Positions 8,774 to 17,789 are shown, numbered from the stretch's first letter. The stretch: 64,000 bases of DNA from Halorubellus sp034808145 (GCF_034808145.1 NZ_JAXHGM010000001.1:930001-994000); one strand, 5' to 3'. The notes: generated by a model not told the origin, from the sequence alone. Translations and numbers: made by a program.

Positions 8774-8861
8774 GTTGCTTTACAGAACGTTCACTCGAAT
8801 AAAATTGCCTAGGGGCGTTCAAACGCCTGAAAAGGGTAAATTACGGAATGGGTGCTGGATA

Positions 8862-9887
8862 CTACTCGTCGTCGAGCGCTGCACTAATGTCGTCGTCGCT
8901 CGCCTGGTCGACGTCTTCGCCCGATTCGGCGTTCTCGGCGTCGACCTCGCCACCGAGCGCGACGGCTTCCTCGCCGTCGTCGCCGTTCGCGCCCGAACCG
9001 TCGGTCTCGGCGGTCACGTCCTCGGTATCGTCGCCCGCCTCTGGTTCGTGGTCAGCGCCGTTACTCACCGTCACCTGCGCGGCCTGGATGACGCGTCCCG
9101 CCATCTCGTAGCCGGGGTTGAACACCTCCGCGATGGTTCCTTCGGGGAGGTCGCTGTCGACGCGCACCATCACCTCGTGACGCTGCGGGTCGACGTCCTC
9201 GCCGGCGTCGGGCGCGATCTCCTCGACGTTCTCCTCGTCGAGCACGCGGTCGAACTCCTTCAACGTCATCTCGACGCCCCCGCGGATGCTCTCGTCGTCG
9301 TCGACGTCCTGGTCGAGCGCGCGCTTCAGGTTGTCGCGAACGCCGACGAGTCGCTCGACGAGGTCCTCGGTCGCGCGCTCCTTCAGCTGCTCTTGCTTGC
9401 GCTTCTGTCGCTCCTTGTAGTTCTTGAAGTCCGCTTGCTTCCGTCTGAGCTTCGACTTGAGGTCCTCGCGCTCCTCGCGGAGCGTCTCGACGTCGTCCTC
9501 GAGGTCGGCCACTCGCGCCTCGAGTTCGGGGACGCGCTGCGTTTCGGTCTTCAGTTCGAACGCCCGTTCGACGAGCGCGCGTACCTCGGCAGCGGCGTCG
9601 TCGTCGTACTCGGCGACGCGATCGACGATGTCCTCGCTCACCGGGCTGCCGTCGCCGCCCTCGTCGTCCGACGGTTGCGCTCCCGCTGCCTCCGGCTCGG
9701 CGGTCACGAACCCGTCGTCGTCCACCGGTTCCGATGCGTCGTCGTCGGTCGCGTTCGGTTCCCCGTCGGTAGCCCCACCGGTCGTCGCGGCCTGTTCGTC
9801 CCCCGAACCGGCATCGTCGACGGATGCCGCGTCGTCGGTCTCCTCGGCGTCCGCCGTGGAGTCCACTGACCCCTCGTCTTCGCTCAT
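8862..9887 (-). CDS. grpE: Nucleotide exchange factor GrpE with long acidic extensions
   Basis: This 341-residue protein has a coiled coil (about residues 95-170, rich in ELEARVADLEDDVETL-type heptads). The GrpE beta domain follows, with GGVEMTLKEFDRVL and NPGYEMAGRVIQAAQVTV, and lies near residues 215-290. It exchanges ADP on DnaK. The N-terminal ~85 residues and C-terminal ~50 residues are Asp/Glu/Ala/Thr-rich low complexity, making it much longer than a bacterial GrpE (about 200 residues). It is the first gene of the heat-shock cluster. A TATA box (ATAAAA at 9912-9917) is 27 nt upstream of the ATG, again indicating a leaderless mRNA. Confidence 0.95.
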   Translation of the reverse strand: MSEDEGSVDSTADAEETDDAASVDDAGSGDEQAATTGGATDGEPNATDDDASEPVDDDGFVTAEPEAAGAQPSDDEGGDGSPVSEDIVDRVAEYDDDAAAEVRALVERAFELKTETQRVPELEARVADLEDDVETLREEREDLKSKLRRKQADFKNYKERQKRKQEQLKERATEDLVERLVGVRDNLKRALDQDVDDDESIRGGVEMTLKEFDRVLDEENVEEIAPDAGEDVDPQRHEVMVRVDSDLPEGTIAEVFNPGYEMAGRVIQAAQVTVSNGADHEPEAGDDTEDVTAETDGSGANGDDGEEAVALGGEVDAENAESGEDVDQASDDDISAALDDE

Positions 9888-9910
9888 GGTCGAAACAAAA
9901 CCTCCCTTCG

Positions 9911-9918
9911 GATAAAAG
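9911..9918 (-). promoter_or_regulatory. TATA box of grpE
   Basis: GATAAAAG on the plus strand (CTTTTATC on minus) is centred about 27 nt upstream of the grpE ATG. A GGGAGG stretch between it and the start would be part of the promoter rather than a ribosome binding site if transcription starts at the ATG. Confidence 0.6.
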
Positions 9919-10062
9919 GATTCAGGTACGCCTGCCGTGGCCGCGAACGCCCGTCCACCGGCTGCGGCGACTGGACGGACCGCCGCACCGTCGGGCCCCG
10001 TTGGCGGCCCGTGGGGTCACCGGAGCGACTCGCTTAACTGACGTGCACTCGGACGTCCTGTC

Positions 10063-11412
10063 GTGACCGTCGCGCTTCGGTTCGAGAACGGCTCCGTGCG
10101 GCTCGACGGCGACGTCCCCGACGCCGTCGTCGACGCCGTCCCCGACCTTGAGGCCGACCCGCGTAGCGGCGGGTACCGTGCACCGGCCGTCGCGTACGCG
10201 ACCCTCCGAGACGCGCTCGCGGCGGCATCCGTCGACGTGGACGACGACGTGCTCGACCTCGACGCCCTTCCGTCGCTGGAGACGACGTACGAACTCCGGT
10301 CGTACCAGCGGGACGCGCTCGACGCGTGGACGGACGCCGGCCGTCGCGGGAACCTCGAACTCCCGACGGGGAGCGGGAAGACCGTCGTCGCCATCGCGGC
10401 GATGGCGGCGCTGTCGACGCCGACGCTCGTCGTCGTCCCGACCATCGACCTCCTCGAACAGTGGCGGCGCGAGCTCGACGCCGAGTTCGACGTCCCGATC
10501 GGTCAGTTCGGCGGCGGCGAGCAGCGCTTCGAACCAATCACCGTGTCGACGTACGACTCCGCGTACCTGAAAGCGGAGGACGTCGGCGACCGGTTCGGGT
10601 TCGTCGTGTTCGACGAGGTCCACCACCTCGGTGGCGAAGGCTACCGCGACGTCGCGCGCCTCCTCGCCGCACCCGCTCGTCTCGGACTCACCGCGACGTT
10701 CGAGCGGCCGGACGACGCGCACGAGGTGGTCGCGGACCTCGTCGGCCCGCTCGTCCACCGCCTCTCCGTCGACGACCTCGCGGGCGAGCACCTCGCGCCG
10801 TACGACGTCAAGCGCGTCCAGGTCGATCTGACGCCCGACGAACGCGAGCGCTACGAGGCGAACCAGGAGACGTTCACGGACTACCTCGCACGGTCCGGCA
10901 TCCAGATGCGGTCCGGGAGCGACTATCAGGAACTCGTCAAGCGCTCCGGGAACGACCCCGCGGCGCGCGAGGCGCTCCTAGCGAAGGAGCGCGCGCGCCG
11001 CATCATGCTCGGGAGCGACGCGAAGGTCGACGCGCTCGGCGACGTCCTCGACCGGCACCGCGACGACCGCGTCATCGTCTTCACGGCGCACAACGACTTC
11101 GCGTACCGGGTCGCCGAACGCTTCCTCGTCCCCGTCATCACGCATCAGACGAGCGCGAGCGAACGCAAGGAGATACTGGAGCGGTTCCGGGACGGTCGAT
11201 ACTCGCGTGTCGTCTCCTCGAACGTCCTCGACGAGGGCGTGGACGTCCCGGCGGCGAACGTCGGCGTCGTCTGCTCGGGGAGCGGGAGCGAACGCGAGTT
11301 CACGCAGCGCCTCGGCCGCATCCTCCGCCCACGGGACGGGAAGACCGCGCGTCTCTACGAGATAGTCAGTCGAGACACCGCGGAGGAGCGCGTCGCCAGC
11401 CGGCGGCGCTGA
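10063..11412 (+). CDS. XPB/Rad25-like SF2 DNA helicase
   Basis: This 449-residue helicase has an N-terminal damage-recognition-like domain (residues 1-80), then YELRSYQRDALDAW (Q-motif area). Its SF2 motifs are LPTGSGKT (Walker A), FDEVHHL (DEVH box), GLTAT (motif III), SSNVLDEGVDVP (motif V) and FTQRLGRILRP (motif VI). This is the archaeal XPB family, an ATP-dependent translocase proposed to act in DNA repair with the nuclease Bax1. A Bax1-like gene lies downstream but is separated by an opposite-strand lipoprotein gene. Translation starts at GTG 10063; a TATA-like CTTAACTG lies about 30 nt upstream. Confidence 0.93.
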   Translation: MTVALRFENGSVRLDGDVPDAVVDAVPDLEADPRSGGYRAPAVAYATLRDALAAASVDVDDDVLDLDALPSLETTYELRSYQRDALDAWTDAGRRGNLELPTGSGKTVVAIAAMAALSTPTLVVVPTIDLLEQWRRELDAEFDVPIGQFGGGEQRFEPITVSTYDSAYLKAEDVGDRFGFVVFDEVHHLGGEGYRDVARLLAAPARLGLTATFERPDDAHEVVADLVGPLVHRLSVDDLAGEHLAPYDVKRVQVDLTPDERERYEANQETFTDYLARSGIQMRSGSDYQELVKRSGNDPAAREALLAKERARRIMLGSDAKVDALGDVLDRHRDDRVIVFTAHNDFAYRVAERFLVPVITHQTSASERKEILERFRDGRYSRVVSSNVLDEGVDVPAANVGVVCSGSGSEREFTQRLGRILRPRDGKTARLYEIVSRDTAEERVASRRR

Positions 11413-11442
11413 GTCCACGCGACCGGTCGAACCCGGCGAGAC

Positions 11443-11850
11443 TCAGGGCTCCCGCCAGTCGAACGAGAGGTCGCCGACCTCGGGGAACGTCATCTCGTAG
11501 GTCGTCGACGCGCCGGCGTCGAGCGACACGCGCCGCTCCTCTGTCCGCGAGTCGTCGCTGGCACTCCAGGTCACCACGAGCACCGCCTCTCGTGGTTCGT
11601 CGACGGTGTTCCGGACGGTCACCGTGATCGCGAACCCGTCGGTCGCGGTACCGGTCCGATACTCGAAGCCCGCTTGCAGGCCGACCCCGGGACCCGTCGT
11701 CGGCGTGGTCGTGGAATCGTCCTGAGTCGGTGTCCCGGGTTCGGTCTCCGGCGCCCCCCACTTCGGCCCGGACTTCGCCGGACCGGTGGTGCAGCCCGCG
11801 AGCGCGGTGGCGGTGAACGACAGCGCGGCGAGGACGCGACGACGGCGCAT
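11443..11850 (-). CDS. Small haloarchaeal lipoprotein
   Basis: This 135-residue secreted protein begins MRRRRVLAALSFTATALAGC, an arginine-rich signal with a lipobox (ALAGC). The cysteine is at residue 20. A Pro/Thr/Gly-rich linker (about residues 21-55) leads to a beta-rich domain with FAITVTVRNTVDEP and YEMTFPEVGDLSF, suggesting an immunoglobulin-like fold of the kind found in haloarchaeal envelope lipoproteins. No ligand motif is visible. It sits on the opposite strand between the XPB and Bax1-like genes, splitting a module normally adjacent. Export is probably by the Tat or Sec pathway. Confidence 0.8.
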   Translation of the reverse strand: MRRRRVLAALSFTATALAGCTTGPAKSGPKWGAPETEPGTPTQDDSTTTPTTGPGVGLQAGFEYRTGTATDGFAITVTVRNTVDEPREAVLVVTWSASDDSRTEERRVSLDAGASTTYEMTFPEVGDLSFDWREP

Positions 11851-11971
11851 ACTCGCCAGTGAGCGCCACGCCGCATGAAACCTTTGTGCTCTGAATCGTC
11901 TCCACGCCGCATGCCCGTCGTGTGACCGGCGAGGCGTCACACCCTTGTCGGCGTGGACCGGAGTCCGGCAC

Positions 11972-13528
11972 GTGCTGACGAAGGACCTCCTCCGGGTGTC
12001 GCGCCGTGGCGGCGGCTACCGGCCGGTGTTCGCTGACCGGGCGAGTCGACCGTTGGCGGCGCGCGTCGTCGGGACGTTCCAGGGGCACGTCGGCGAACCG
12101 CGACTCGACCTCGACGACGCGCTCCGGGCGCTCGAAGGGGACGCCGAGGACTTCAAGCTCGTACGCGGACTCGCGAAGTGCTGCGAGCGCACGGCGTCGT
12201 TCGAGACGCGAGCCCCCGTGGTGCCGTCGAGCGCGCGACGGGCGGCGTTCGTCGCGGCGGAGGAACGCGGTGGCGTCGTCACGCCGGCGGAGCGCGAACG
12301 CGCACTCGCTCGGGCCGCGGACTCGCTCGCGGTCGACGTCGATGACGTGGACGCGTCGCTGTTCGCGGACCTCGATGAACGCCAGGTGCTCGCCGCCTTC
12401 GACGCACCCTGGGACCCCGAGGGATTGCTCGCGCAGTACAACCTCTCGCTCGCACAGACGGCGCTGTTCGACGCCGTCGAGGTGCGCGTGCGGTCGTCGG
12501 ACCCGAAGGCGCTCGTCTCCGCGGTCAAGCGCCTGCGGCTCATGTACGAGATCCGGCGGACCGACGACGGCCCGGAGGCGGGCGAGGGGACGGCCAGTAT
12601 CCGGGAGGTCGTGGTCACGGGCCCGGACGCGTTGTTCTCGCGGTCGCGTCGGTACGGGACGCGGTTCGCGCGACTTCTCCGGACGGTCGCGAAGGCCTCC
12701 GACTGGCGGGTCGAGGCGACGGTAGACGACCACGGGACCGAACGCGAACTCGTGCTGTCGGCCGACGACCCGGTCCGCGTCCCGGACGCTGACCCCGTTG
12801 CGGACGTCGAGTTCGACTCGGGCGTCGAAGCGGACTTCGCCGCACGGTTCCAGGGACTGGACCTGGACTGGGTGCTGTCGCGGGAGCCCGAACCGCTCGC
12901 GACCGGGCATCGCGTGATGATCCCGGACTTCGCGTTCGACTACGCGCCCGGCGGCGACCCCGACGTGGGCCCCGATTTCAGGGCGTTCTTCGAGGTGATG
13001 GGGTTCTGGACGCCCGAGTACGTCGAGAAGAAGCTCGGTCAGCTCGCGACCGTCGAGGACGTCGAGATGGTGGTCGCGGTGGACGAGTCCCTCGGCGTCG
13101 GCGAGGACGTCGCGGCGACGAACGCGGCAGTGGTGCCGTACTCGGGGTCGGTACGCGTGAAGGACGTCGTGGACGTCCTCCGCGGGTACGAGGCGGACCT
13201 GGTCGCGGACGCGGCGGCGTCGCTCCCGGCGTCGCTGACGCCCGTGGACGACGTGGTGACGCTCGCGTCGCTCGCCGAGCGCGAAGGCGTCAGCGAGGAC
13301 GCGCTCGCCGACGTCGCGTTCCCCGACCACGAGCTGGTGGGGCGGACGCTCGTCCGTCCCTCGGTCCTCGACGACGTCGACGGCGAGCTCGCGGACGGGA
13401 TGGCGTACGCGGACGCGGAGGCGGTGCTCGACGAGTACGGGGTCGACGACGCGAGCGCGGCGCTGTCGACGCTCGGGTACCGCGTCGAGTGGACCGGACT
13501 CTCGGGTGGGACGGTCCGCGAGAAGTGA
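11972..13528 (+). CDS. DUF790 family nuclease (Bax1-like XPB partner)
   Basis: This 518-residue protein begins (GTG) MLTKDLLRVSRRGGGYRPVF, the typical DUF790 start. The C-terminal half contains a PD-(D/E)xK-like core: IPDFAF, then FFEVMGFWTPEYVEKKLGQL, the arrangement found in Bax1. Bax1 is a nuclease that binds archaeal XPB and is thought to cut damaged DNA during repair. The C-terminal ~150 residues include helical modules with LASLAEREGV. Start at GTG 11972 is preferred to an upstream in-frame TTG at 11945 because of family N-terminus agreement. The helicase partner is about 560 bp upstream. Confidence 0.9.
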   Translation: MLTKDLLRVSRRGGGYRPVFADRASRPLAARVVGTFQGHVGEPRLDLDDALRALEGDAEDFKLVRGLAKCCERTASFETRAPVVPSSARRAAFVAAEERGGVVTPAERERALARAADSLAVDVDDVDASLFADLDERQVLAAFDAPWDPEGLLAQYNLSLAQTALFDAVEVRVRSSDPKALVSAVKRLRLMYEIRRTDDGPEAGEGTASIREVVVTGPDALFSRSRRYGTRFARLLRTVAKASDWRVEATVDDHGTERELVLSADDPVRVPDADPVADVEFDSGVEADFAARFQGLDLDWVLSREPEPLATGHRVMIPDFAFDYAPGGDPDVGPDFRAFFEVMGFWTPEYVEKKLGQLATVEDVEMVVAVDESLGVGEDVAATNAAVVPYSGSVRVKDVVDVLRGYEADLVADAAASLPASLTPVDDVVTLASLAEREGVSEDALADVAFPDHELVGRTLVRPSVLDDVDGELADGMAYADAEAVLDEYGVDDASAALSTLGYRVEWTGLSGGTVREK

Positions 13529-13744
13529 CGGCGTTCGTCGAAGTACGGCCCTCGTGTCGGGACGGGAGCGACTGTCTCGGGGCTGACTGACGATGCCGCG
13601 TCGACCCATCCGGGTGCCGTTCGCGACTGGGATGGCGGAGTGAGGTCGAGGCGCGCTGGCATCGTGCGACGGGTGGGCGCGCCCCGGCGACTGTCAGGTC
13701 ACGTCGACCGTGGCCGCGCTATCACGGATGAACCCCTGGGTCGG
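13529..13744. other. Non-coding gap between convergent genes
   Basis: This 216-bp stretch lies between the Bax1-like gene and the CBS gene, whose 3' ends face each other. I see no conserved reading frame, tRNA or clear hairpin here; composition is the same as the neighbours. Confidence 0.5.
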
Positions 13745-14173
13745 TCAGTACGGTGGTGATTCGGCGCGGATGACCTCCGAGAGCCCGTGCATCTCGTCGG
13801 CGACGAGCACGAACACGTCGTCGAGCGTAGCGATGCCGGCGAGCATCCCGTCGTCGTCGACGACGGGCATCCGGCGGATGCTGTTGTCGCGCATCGTCTC
13901 CGTGAGCTCGTAGACGCCGTCGTCGACGTGGACGGTCACGGGCTCGCGCGTCATGACGTCCGCGACGGTCGTCCCCGCGGGGTCCTTCTCGGCGGCGACG
14001 ACGCCGAGGGCGACGTCGCGGTCGGTGATGATCCCGATGGGCTCGTCGTCGCGTTCGACGACGAGCGATCCGACCTCGTGTTCGGCCATCAGTTTCGCGG
14101 CGTCCTCGATGGAGTGGTCTGGCGTTGCTGTCACGAGCGTTCCTTTGTCGCGTGCGATCTGGTCGAGAGTCAT
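13745..14173 (-). CDS. Tandem CBS-domain protein
   Basis: This 142-residue protein consists of two CBS motifs: residues 12-60 (SIEDAAKLMAEHEVGSLVV, then GIITDRDVA) and 78-130 (TVHVDDGVYELTETM, then RRMPVVDDDGMLAGIATLDDV). Paired CBS domains bind adenine nucleotides and act as energy or ionic sensors on a target protein. There is no fused effector domain, so it is a free-standing Bateman module whose partner is unknown. It is transcribed away from the RNA methyltransferase operon start region; both are on the minus strand. Confidence 0.93.
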   Translation of the reverse strand: MTLDQIARDKGTLVTATPDHSIEDAAKLMAEHEVGSLVVERDDEPIGIITDRDVALGVVAAEKDPAGTTVADVMTREPVTVHVDDGVYELTETMRDNSIRRMPVVDDDGMLAGIATLDDVFVLVADEMHGLSEVIRAESPPY

Positions 14174-14281
14174 TGGTGGACGCGGGTCGTTGGACCCACG
14201 AGTGCTAGTACCGCGGAACCGCTCAAGAAGGGTTGTAACCAGTTGCTACGCCCTGGAATCGTCCACGATGACGTGACGGCT

Positions 14282-14329
14282 AGACGTCGCGCTGGCGGCC
14301 CGGGGCGGTCAGACGTCGCGCTGGCGGCC
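14282..14329 (-). repeat. Duplicated 3' end of the PUA-like gene (19-bp repeats)
   Basis: Positions 14282-14300 and 14311-14329 are identical over 19 bases, offset by 29 bp. The right copy encodes the last residues (GRQRDV) of the adjacent gene. The left copy, past its stop codon, would encode the same residues, again followed by a stop codon. Confidence 0.85.
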
Positions 14330-14905
14330 TTTCGGGACCATCGACTTCAGTTCGTCGTACACGTAGAGGCCGACGCCGAGCGGTTCCGCACGGTCGGCGA
14401 CGTCGTGCACGGGGATGACGTACCCCCAGTCGCCGTCCCAGTCGAGGTCCTGGTCGTCGCCGGCGACGAACCGCTTCGCCTCGGCGTCGTCGAGTTCGAT
14501 GGTGTTCCGCGTCGCGTGCCGCCCGAAGCGCTGCGCGGCGTCCGTGGTCGGCTTCCAGTGCTCCTGGCGCGTCCGCAGGAACGTCATCCCGGCCGCTTCG
14601 ACGTCCCGCGTCGGGTCCGGGAGGTCGCCCGCGAACGCCCAGACCTTCCCGGCGCCTTTCTCCCAGAACGAGTGGTTCTCGAAGACCGCCGGGTCGACAC
14701 CGAAACGGTCCTCCCACCACTCCAGGACCGCTTCGCGCGTGGCGCGCCCTTCGACCTCGCGGTCCGCAGCGGTTTCGGGGAGGCGGTCGAACTGCTGGCC
14801 GTCGTTGGACGCCATCGTCGCGTCGTCGTTCGGTCCGTCGTCGTCGTTCGGACCGGCGTCGTCGTTCGAGCCGGTGTCGCCGTTCGGTCCAGTGTCGTCG
14901 GTCAT
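14309..14905 (-). CDS. PUA-like RNA-binding partner of the m5C methyltransferase (DUF7122-like)
   Basis: This 198-residue protein has a low-complexity N-terminus with repeated GPNDD/GSNDD units. A folded region from about residue 55 follows, with VLEWWEDRFGVDPAVFENHSF and WEKGAGKVWAF, resembling the PUA/NIP7-like RNA-binding module found at the C-terminus of other NSUN-type enzymes. Start at 14905 overlaps the methyltransferase stop by 4 bp (ATGA), so the two chains are translationally coupled and likely act together on tRNA or rRNA. It ends just before a 3'-end duplication. The family name is from memory and unverified. Confidence 0.75.
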   Translation of the reverse strand: MTDDTGPNGDTGSNDDAGPNDDDGPNDDATMASNDGQQFDRLPETAADREVEGRATREAVLEWWEDRFGVDPAVFENHSFWEKGAGKVWAFAGDLPDPTRDVEAAGMTFLRTRQEHWKPTTDAAQRFGRHATRNTIELDDAEAKRFVAGDDQDLDWDGDWGYVIPVHDVADRAEPLGVGLYVYDELKSMVPKGRQRDV

Positions 14906-15834
14906 TCGGCGGTCACCTCGAGTTTCGCGGTGAAGAACCCGCCAGTGTCGTTGTGATGTGGGTACACGCGCTTGGCGTTCCCGACCTGTGGGTCGTACGT
15001 CTCGCCGTCGAACTCGGTGAGGCCGTCGACGTGCTCCAGGGGGAGGTCGTAGTCGACGACCTCGATGGGTTCCCTGGCGAGGACGTGGTCGAGGACGGCC
15101 TCGTTCTCCTCCGGGGCGAACGTGCACGTGGAGTACACGATGGTCCCGCCGGGCTTCGTGACCTGCGCGGCACGGCGGAGGATGCCCTTCTGGACGCTCG
15201 CGACCTGCTCGACGTGACCGAGGTTCCAGTCGTCGAGCGCGTCGGGGTTCTTCCGGATGGTGCCCTCGCACGAGCAGGGTGCGTCGACGAGGACGCGGTC
15301 GAACGCGACCGCCTCGTCGTCCTCGTCCTCGCGCTGGAACGGCTTCAGGGAGAAGTTCCGCGCGTCGCGGTTCGTCACCACGGTGTTCGTGACGCCGAGG
15401 CGCTCGGTGTTGAACCGGAGCGCGGAGAGCCGCCCGAGGTTGTTGTCGTTCGCGACCACGGTCCCCTCGTCGTCCATCATCGCGGAGAGCTGCGTGGTCT
15501 TGCTGCCGGGGGCGGCGCAGGCGTCCCAGACGCGCTCGCCTGGCTGTGGGTCGAGGACGGTCGCCGGGATCGCCGACACCTCCTCCTGGCCGTGCGCCCA
15601 GCCGTGGTACGCCGGCCACGTCGTGCCGGGTTTGTCGGTGTCGGGGACGAGGACGTGCGGGTGCCAGTCGACGCGTTCGACGTCGACGCCCTCGGCCTCG
15701 AACGCCGCGACGACCTCGTCGGGCGTGGCGCGGAGCGTGTTCACGCGCACCGCCATCGGGAGGCCGCGCTGGCACGCAGCGAGGAACGCGTCGTAGTCGT
15801 CGACCACGTCCCGGTACCGCTCGAAGGGTTCCAT
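14902..15834 (-). CDS. NOL1/NOP2/Sun family RNA m5C methyltransferase
   Basis: This 310-residue SAM-dependent cytosine-5 RNA methyltransferase has the SAM motif I ACAAPGSKTTQLS, the motif IV proline-cysteine DAPCSCEGT and the motif VI catalytic cysteine YSTCTFAPEENE. These are the two cysteines used by RsmB/Nsun enzymes. It has no C-terminal PUA domain; the adjoining gene, which overlaps by 4 bp, supplies a PUA-like protein. Substrate (tRNA or rRNA) cannot be read from sequence. The start MEPFERYRDVVDDYD agrees with family members. Confidence 0.92.
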   Translation of the reverse strand: MEPFERYRDVVDDYDAFLAACQRGLPMAVRVNTLRATPDEVVAAFEAEGVDVERVDWHPHVLVPDTDKPGTTWPAYHGWAHGQEEVSAIPATVLDPQPGERVWDACAAPGSKTTQLSAMMDDEGTVVANDNNLGRLSALRFNTERLGVTNTVVTNRDARNFSLKPFQREDEDDEAVAFDRVLVDAPCSCEGTIRKNPDALDDWNLGHVEQVASVQKGILRRAAQVTKPGGTIVYSTCTFAPEENEAVLDHVLAREPIEVVDYDLPLEHVDGLTEFDGETYDPQVGNAKRVYPHHNDTGGFFTAKLEVTAE

Positions 15835-15982
15835 GCCCCGCCGTAGCGCGGGCGGTCGCTTGTCGGTTTCGGGTCGTCGCCGCGAACCGGGCGCGACGGG
15901 GGCGACAGGTCGATGGCGTTCGCGGTGTGACCGACTGCGTCATTCGATGATAGCAAGTACGTCGGGGGGTGACGTTCGGGGC

Positions 15983-16921
15983 GTGACGAACGATTCGACC
16001 GGGCGGACGCGGCGCCGGCTCCTTCGGGCCGGTGGCGTGCTCGCACCGCTACTGACTGGGGGGTGTCTTCGACTAACCGGTGGAGAGGACGGGACGACGA
16101 CGGGCGCGGCGACGACTGGACGAACGACGAGGACGACGACCGCGACCGAGACGGATACGGCGACCGAGACGGACACCGCGGCCGAGACCGAGACGGAGAC
16201 CACGACCGAGACGGACACCGAGACGGAGACGGACTCGGGGGCTGGGGTCGCGGGCCTCGAGGGTGTGCTCCGGCACGCGTTGGATGGTTCGTTCGCGGAT
16301 TCGGTGAACGACGTCGACGGGCGACCGGTCGGGAGTGGGCTGGCGTTCGTCGACGACGAGCGGGGGACGGTACTGGACTTCCGCGGGCGCGGGTCGGGCT
16401 CTCAGGGCGGCTTCTACGACCTCCCTTACGACGCACTCGACCGCCACTTCGACGTGGGGGACCCCGTCACGGTCGCGTTCTGGATGCGACCGGCGGCACT
16501 CGACGACTGGTACGTGCTCCTCTCCGGGGTCGGCGTCACGGTCAGTCTCCGCGGCGGAAACGTCCGCGTCTCGCGGTTCAACACGGAGACTCGCCGGAAC
16601 GACTACCAGGCGGCGGTCGCCGCGAGCCGCGCGTTCGACCCTGGCGTGTGGCATCACGTCGTCGCGACAGTCGAACCCGGCGCGGAGGCACGGCTGTTCG
16701 TCGACGGCGCCGGGGTGACGGCGACCGGCGTCGACGCGGACCAGGGCTACCAGCCCAAGCAGGCGTCGGGCATCGACGCTGCACGCGTCGGCTTCGTCCC
16801 GTCGGGTGACGACGGCGCGTACGACGCGCACCTCGACGGCGCGGTCGACGACCTCCGGCTCTACCGCGGGAGCGTCGACGCCGCCGGCGCCGAGGCACTC
16901 TACGACGCGATGCAGGAGTGA
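15983..16921 (+). CDS. Tat-type lipoprotein with LamG/concanavalin A-like domain
   Basis: This roughly 312-residue secreted protein begins near RTRRRLLRAGGVLAPLLTGGC: a twin-arginine signal with a lipobox cysteine. A Thr/Glu-rich linker with repeated TETDTAT units precedes a LamG-like jellyroll domain (residues 110-312) with phrases VTVAFWMRP, GVWHHVVATVEPGAEARLFVDG and AVDDLRLYRGSVD, typical of concanavalin A-like folds that bind sugars or surfaces. It probably sits on the outer face of the membrane. I prefer GTG 15983; an ATG at 15947 would add 12 residues to the signal. Confidence 0.8.
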   Translation: MTNDSTGRTRRRLLRAGGVLAPLLTGGCLRLTGGEDGTTTGAATTGRTTRTTTATETDTATETDTAAETETETTTETDTETETDSGAGVAGLEGVLRHALDGSFADSVNDVDGRPVGSGLAFVDDERGTVLDFRGRGSGSQGGFYDLPYDALDRHFDVGDPVTVAFWMRPAALDDWYVLLSGVGVTVSLRGGNVRVSRFNTETRRNDYQAAVAASRAFDPGVWHHVVATVEPGAEARLFVDGAGVTATGVDADQGYQPKQASGIDAARVGFVPSGDDGAYDAHLDGAVDDLRLYRGSVDAAGAEALYDAMQE

Positions 16922-17015
16922 GGTGTCGAGCGCGCGTTCGCTGACGGGACGGATGCGCCTGGCCCCGGGAGACGCTGCGGACGCGACCGGACCCGGGAGG
17001 CGTCGAACCGCCCTC

Positions 17016-17025
17016 GGTTTTATCG
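17016..17025 (+). promoter_or_regulatory. TATA box of the PAC2-family gene
   Basis: GGTTTTATCG is centred about 28 nt upstream of the ATG at 17049, consistent with a leaderless transcript. Confidence 0.55.
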
Positions 17026-17048
17026 GGCCGCCCGGCGTGGGTTCGCGC

Positions 17049-17789
17049 ATGGCACACGTCAAGGAACGACTGGACGTCAGCCTCGACGACCCCGTGCTCG
17101 TGGAGGGTCTCCCGGGTGTGGGACTCGTCGGGAAGATCGCAGCGGATCACCTCGTCGAGACGCTCGAGATGGACCTGTACGCGACCGTGCACTGCGAGTC
17201 GCTCGCGCCGGTCGCGGTCTATCACGACGGCGAGCGCGACGTCCGACCACCGGTCCGCATCTACGCGGCGGCGGACGCGGACCTCCTCGTCCTCCAGAGC
17301 GACATCCCGGTGAACAAGGAGGCGGTCCGCGAGTTCGCGGACTGCTTCACGTCCTGGCTCGTCGACGCGAACGTGACGCCGGTCTACCTGAGCGGGATGG
17401 GAGCGGAGAAGGACGACGCGCCGCCCGCGATGCACGGCGTCGGGACCGCCGGCGGCGGTGCGCTCCTCGACGAACTCGGCGTGGACCGGCCGAGCGAGAG
17501 CGGCGTCATCTCGGGGCCGACCGGCGCGCTCGTGAACCGCGCGGCCGAACAGGACCTGGAGAGCGTGGCGCTGGTCGTCGAGAGCGACCCGCAGTTCCCG
17601 GACCCGGAGGCGAGTCGCGTCCTCATCGAACACGGTATCGCGCCGCTCGCGAACGTCGACGTGGACGTCTCCGACCTCGTCGAGCACGCGGAGGACATCC
17701 GCGAGAAGAAGGAGCAACTCGCCGCGAAGATGCAGCAAGTGCAGAAGGAGGAGAGCTCGCAGGCTCAACCCCTCCGGATGTACCAGTAG
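17049..17789 (+). CDS. PAC2 family (DUF75) proteasome assembly chaperone-like protein
   Basis: This 246-residue protein has PVLVEGLPGVGLVGKIAADHL near the N-terminus and IYLSGM-type central strands, followed by GVISGPTGALVNRA. These are the signature of the PAC2/PbaA family. Eukaryotic and archaeal homologues help assemble the 20S proteasome; other members have unknown roles. The C-terminal ~35 residues are a charged helix (DIREKKEQLAAKMQQVQKEE) likely to form a coiled coil. It stands alone between the LamG lipoprotein and an aminotransferase, and the promoter suggests its own transcript. Confidence 0.88.
   Translation: MAHVKERLDVSLDDPVLVEGLPGVGLVGKIAADHLVETLEMDLYATVHCESLAPVAVYHDGERDVRPPVRIYAAADADLLVLQSDIPVNKEAVREFADCFTSWLVDANVTPVYLSGMGAEKDDAPPAMHGVGTAGGGALLDELGVDRPSESGVISGPTGALVNRAAEQDLESVALVVESDPQFPDPEASRVLIEHGIAPLANVDVDVSDLVEHAEDIREKKEQLAAKMQQVQKEESSQAQPLRMYQ

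Noticed and set aside
8814..8827. GGCGTT/AACGCC palindrome as a heat-shock operator
   Set aside because: It lies at the grpE 3' end and is followed on the minus strand by a T-rich stretch, so a terminator explains it equally well.
11366..13609. 747-codon minus-strand frame over the Bax1-like gene
   Set aside because: Arg/Val-rich shadow of the plus-strand gene, with no domain or start context.
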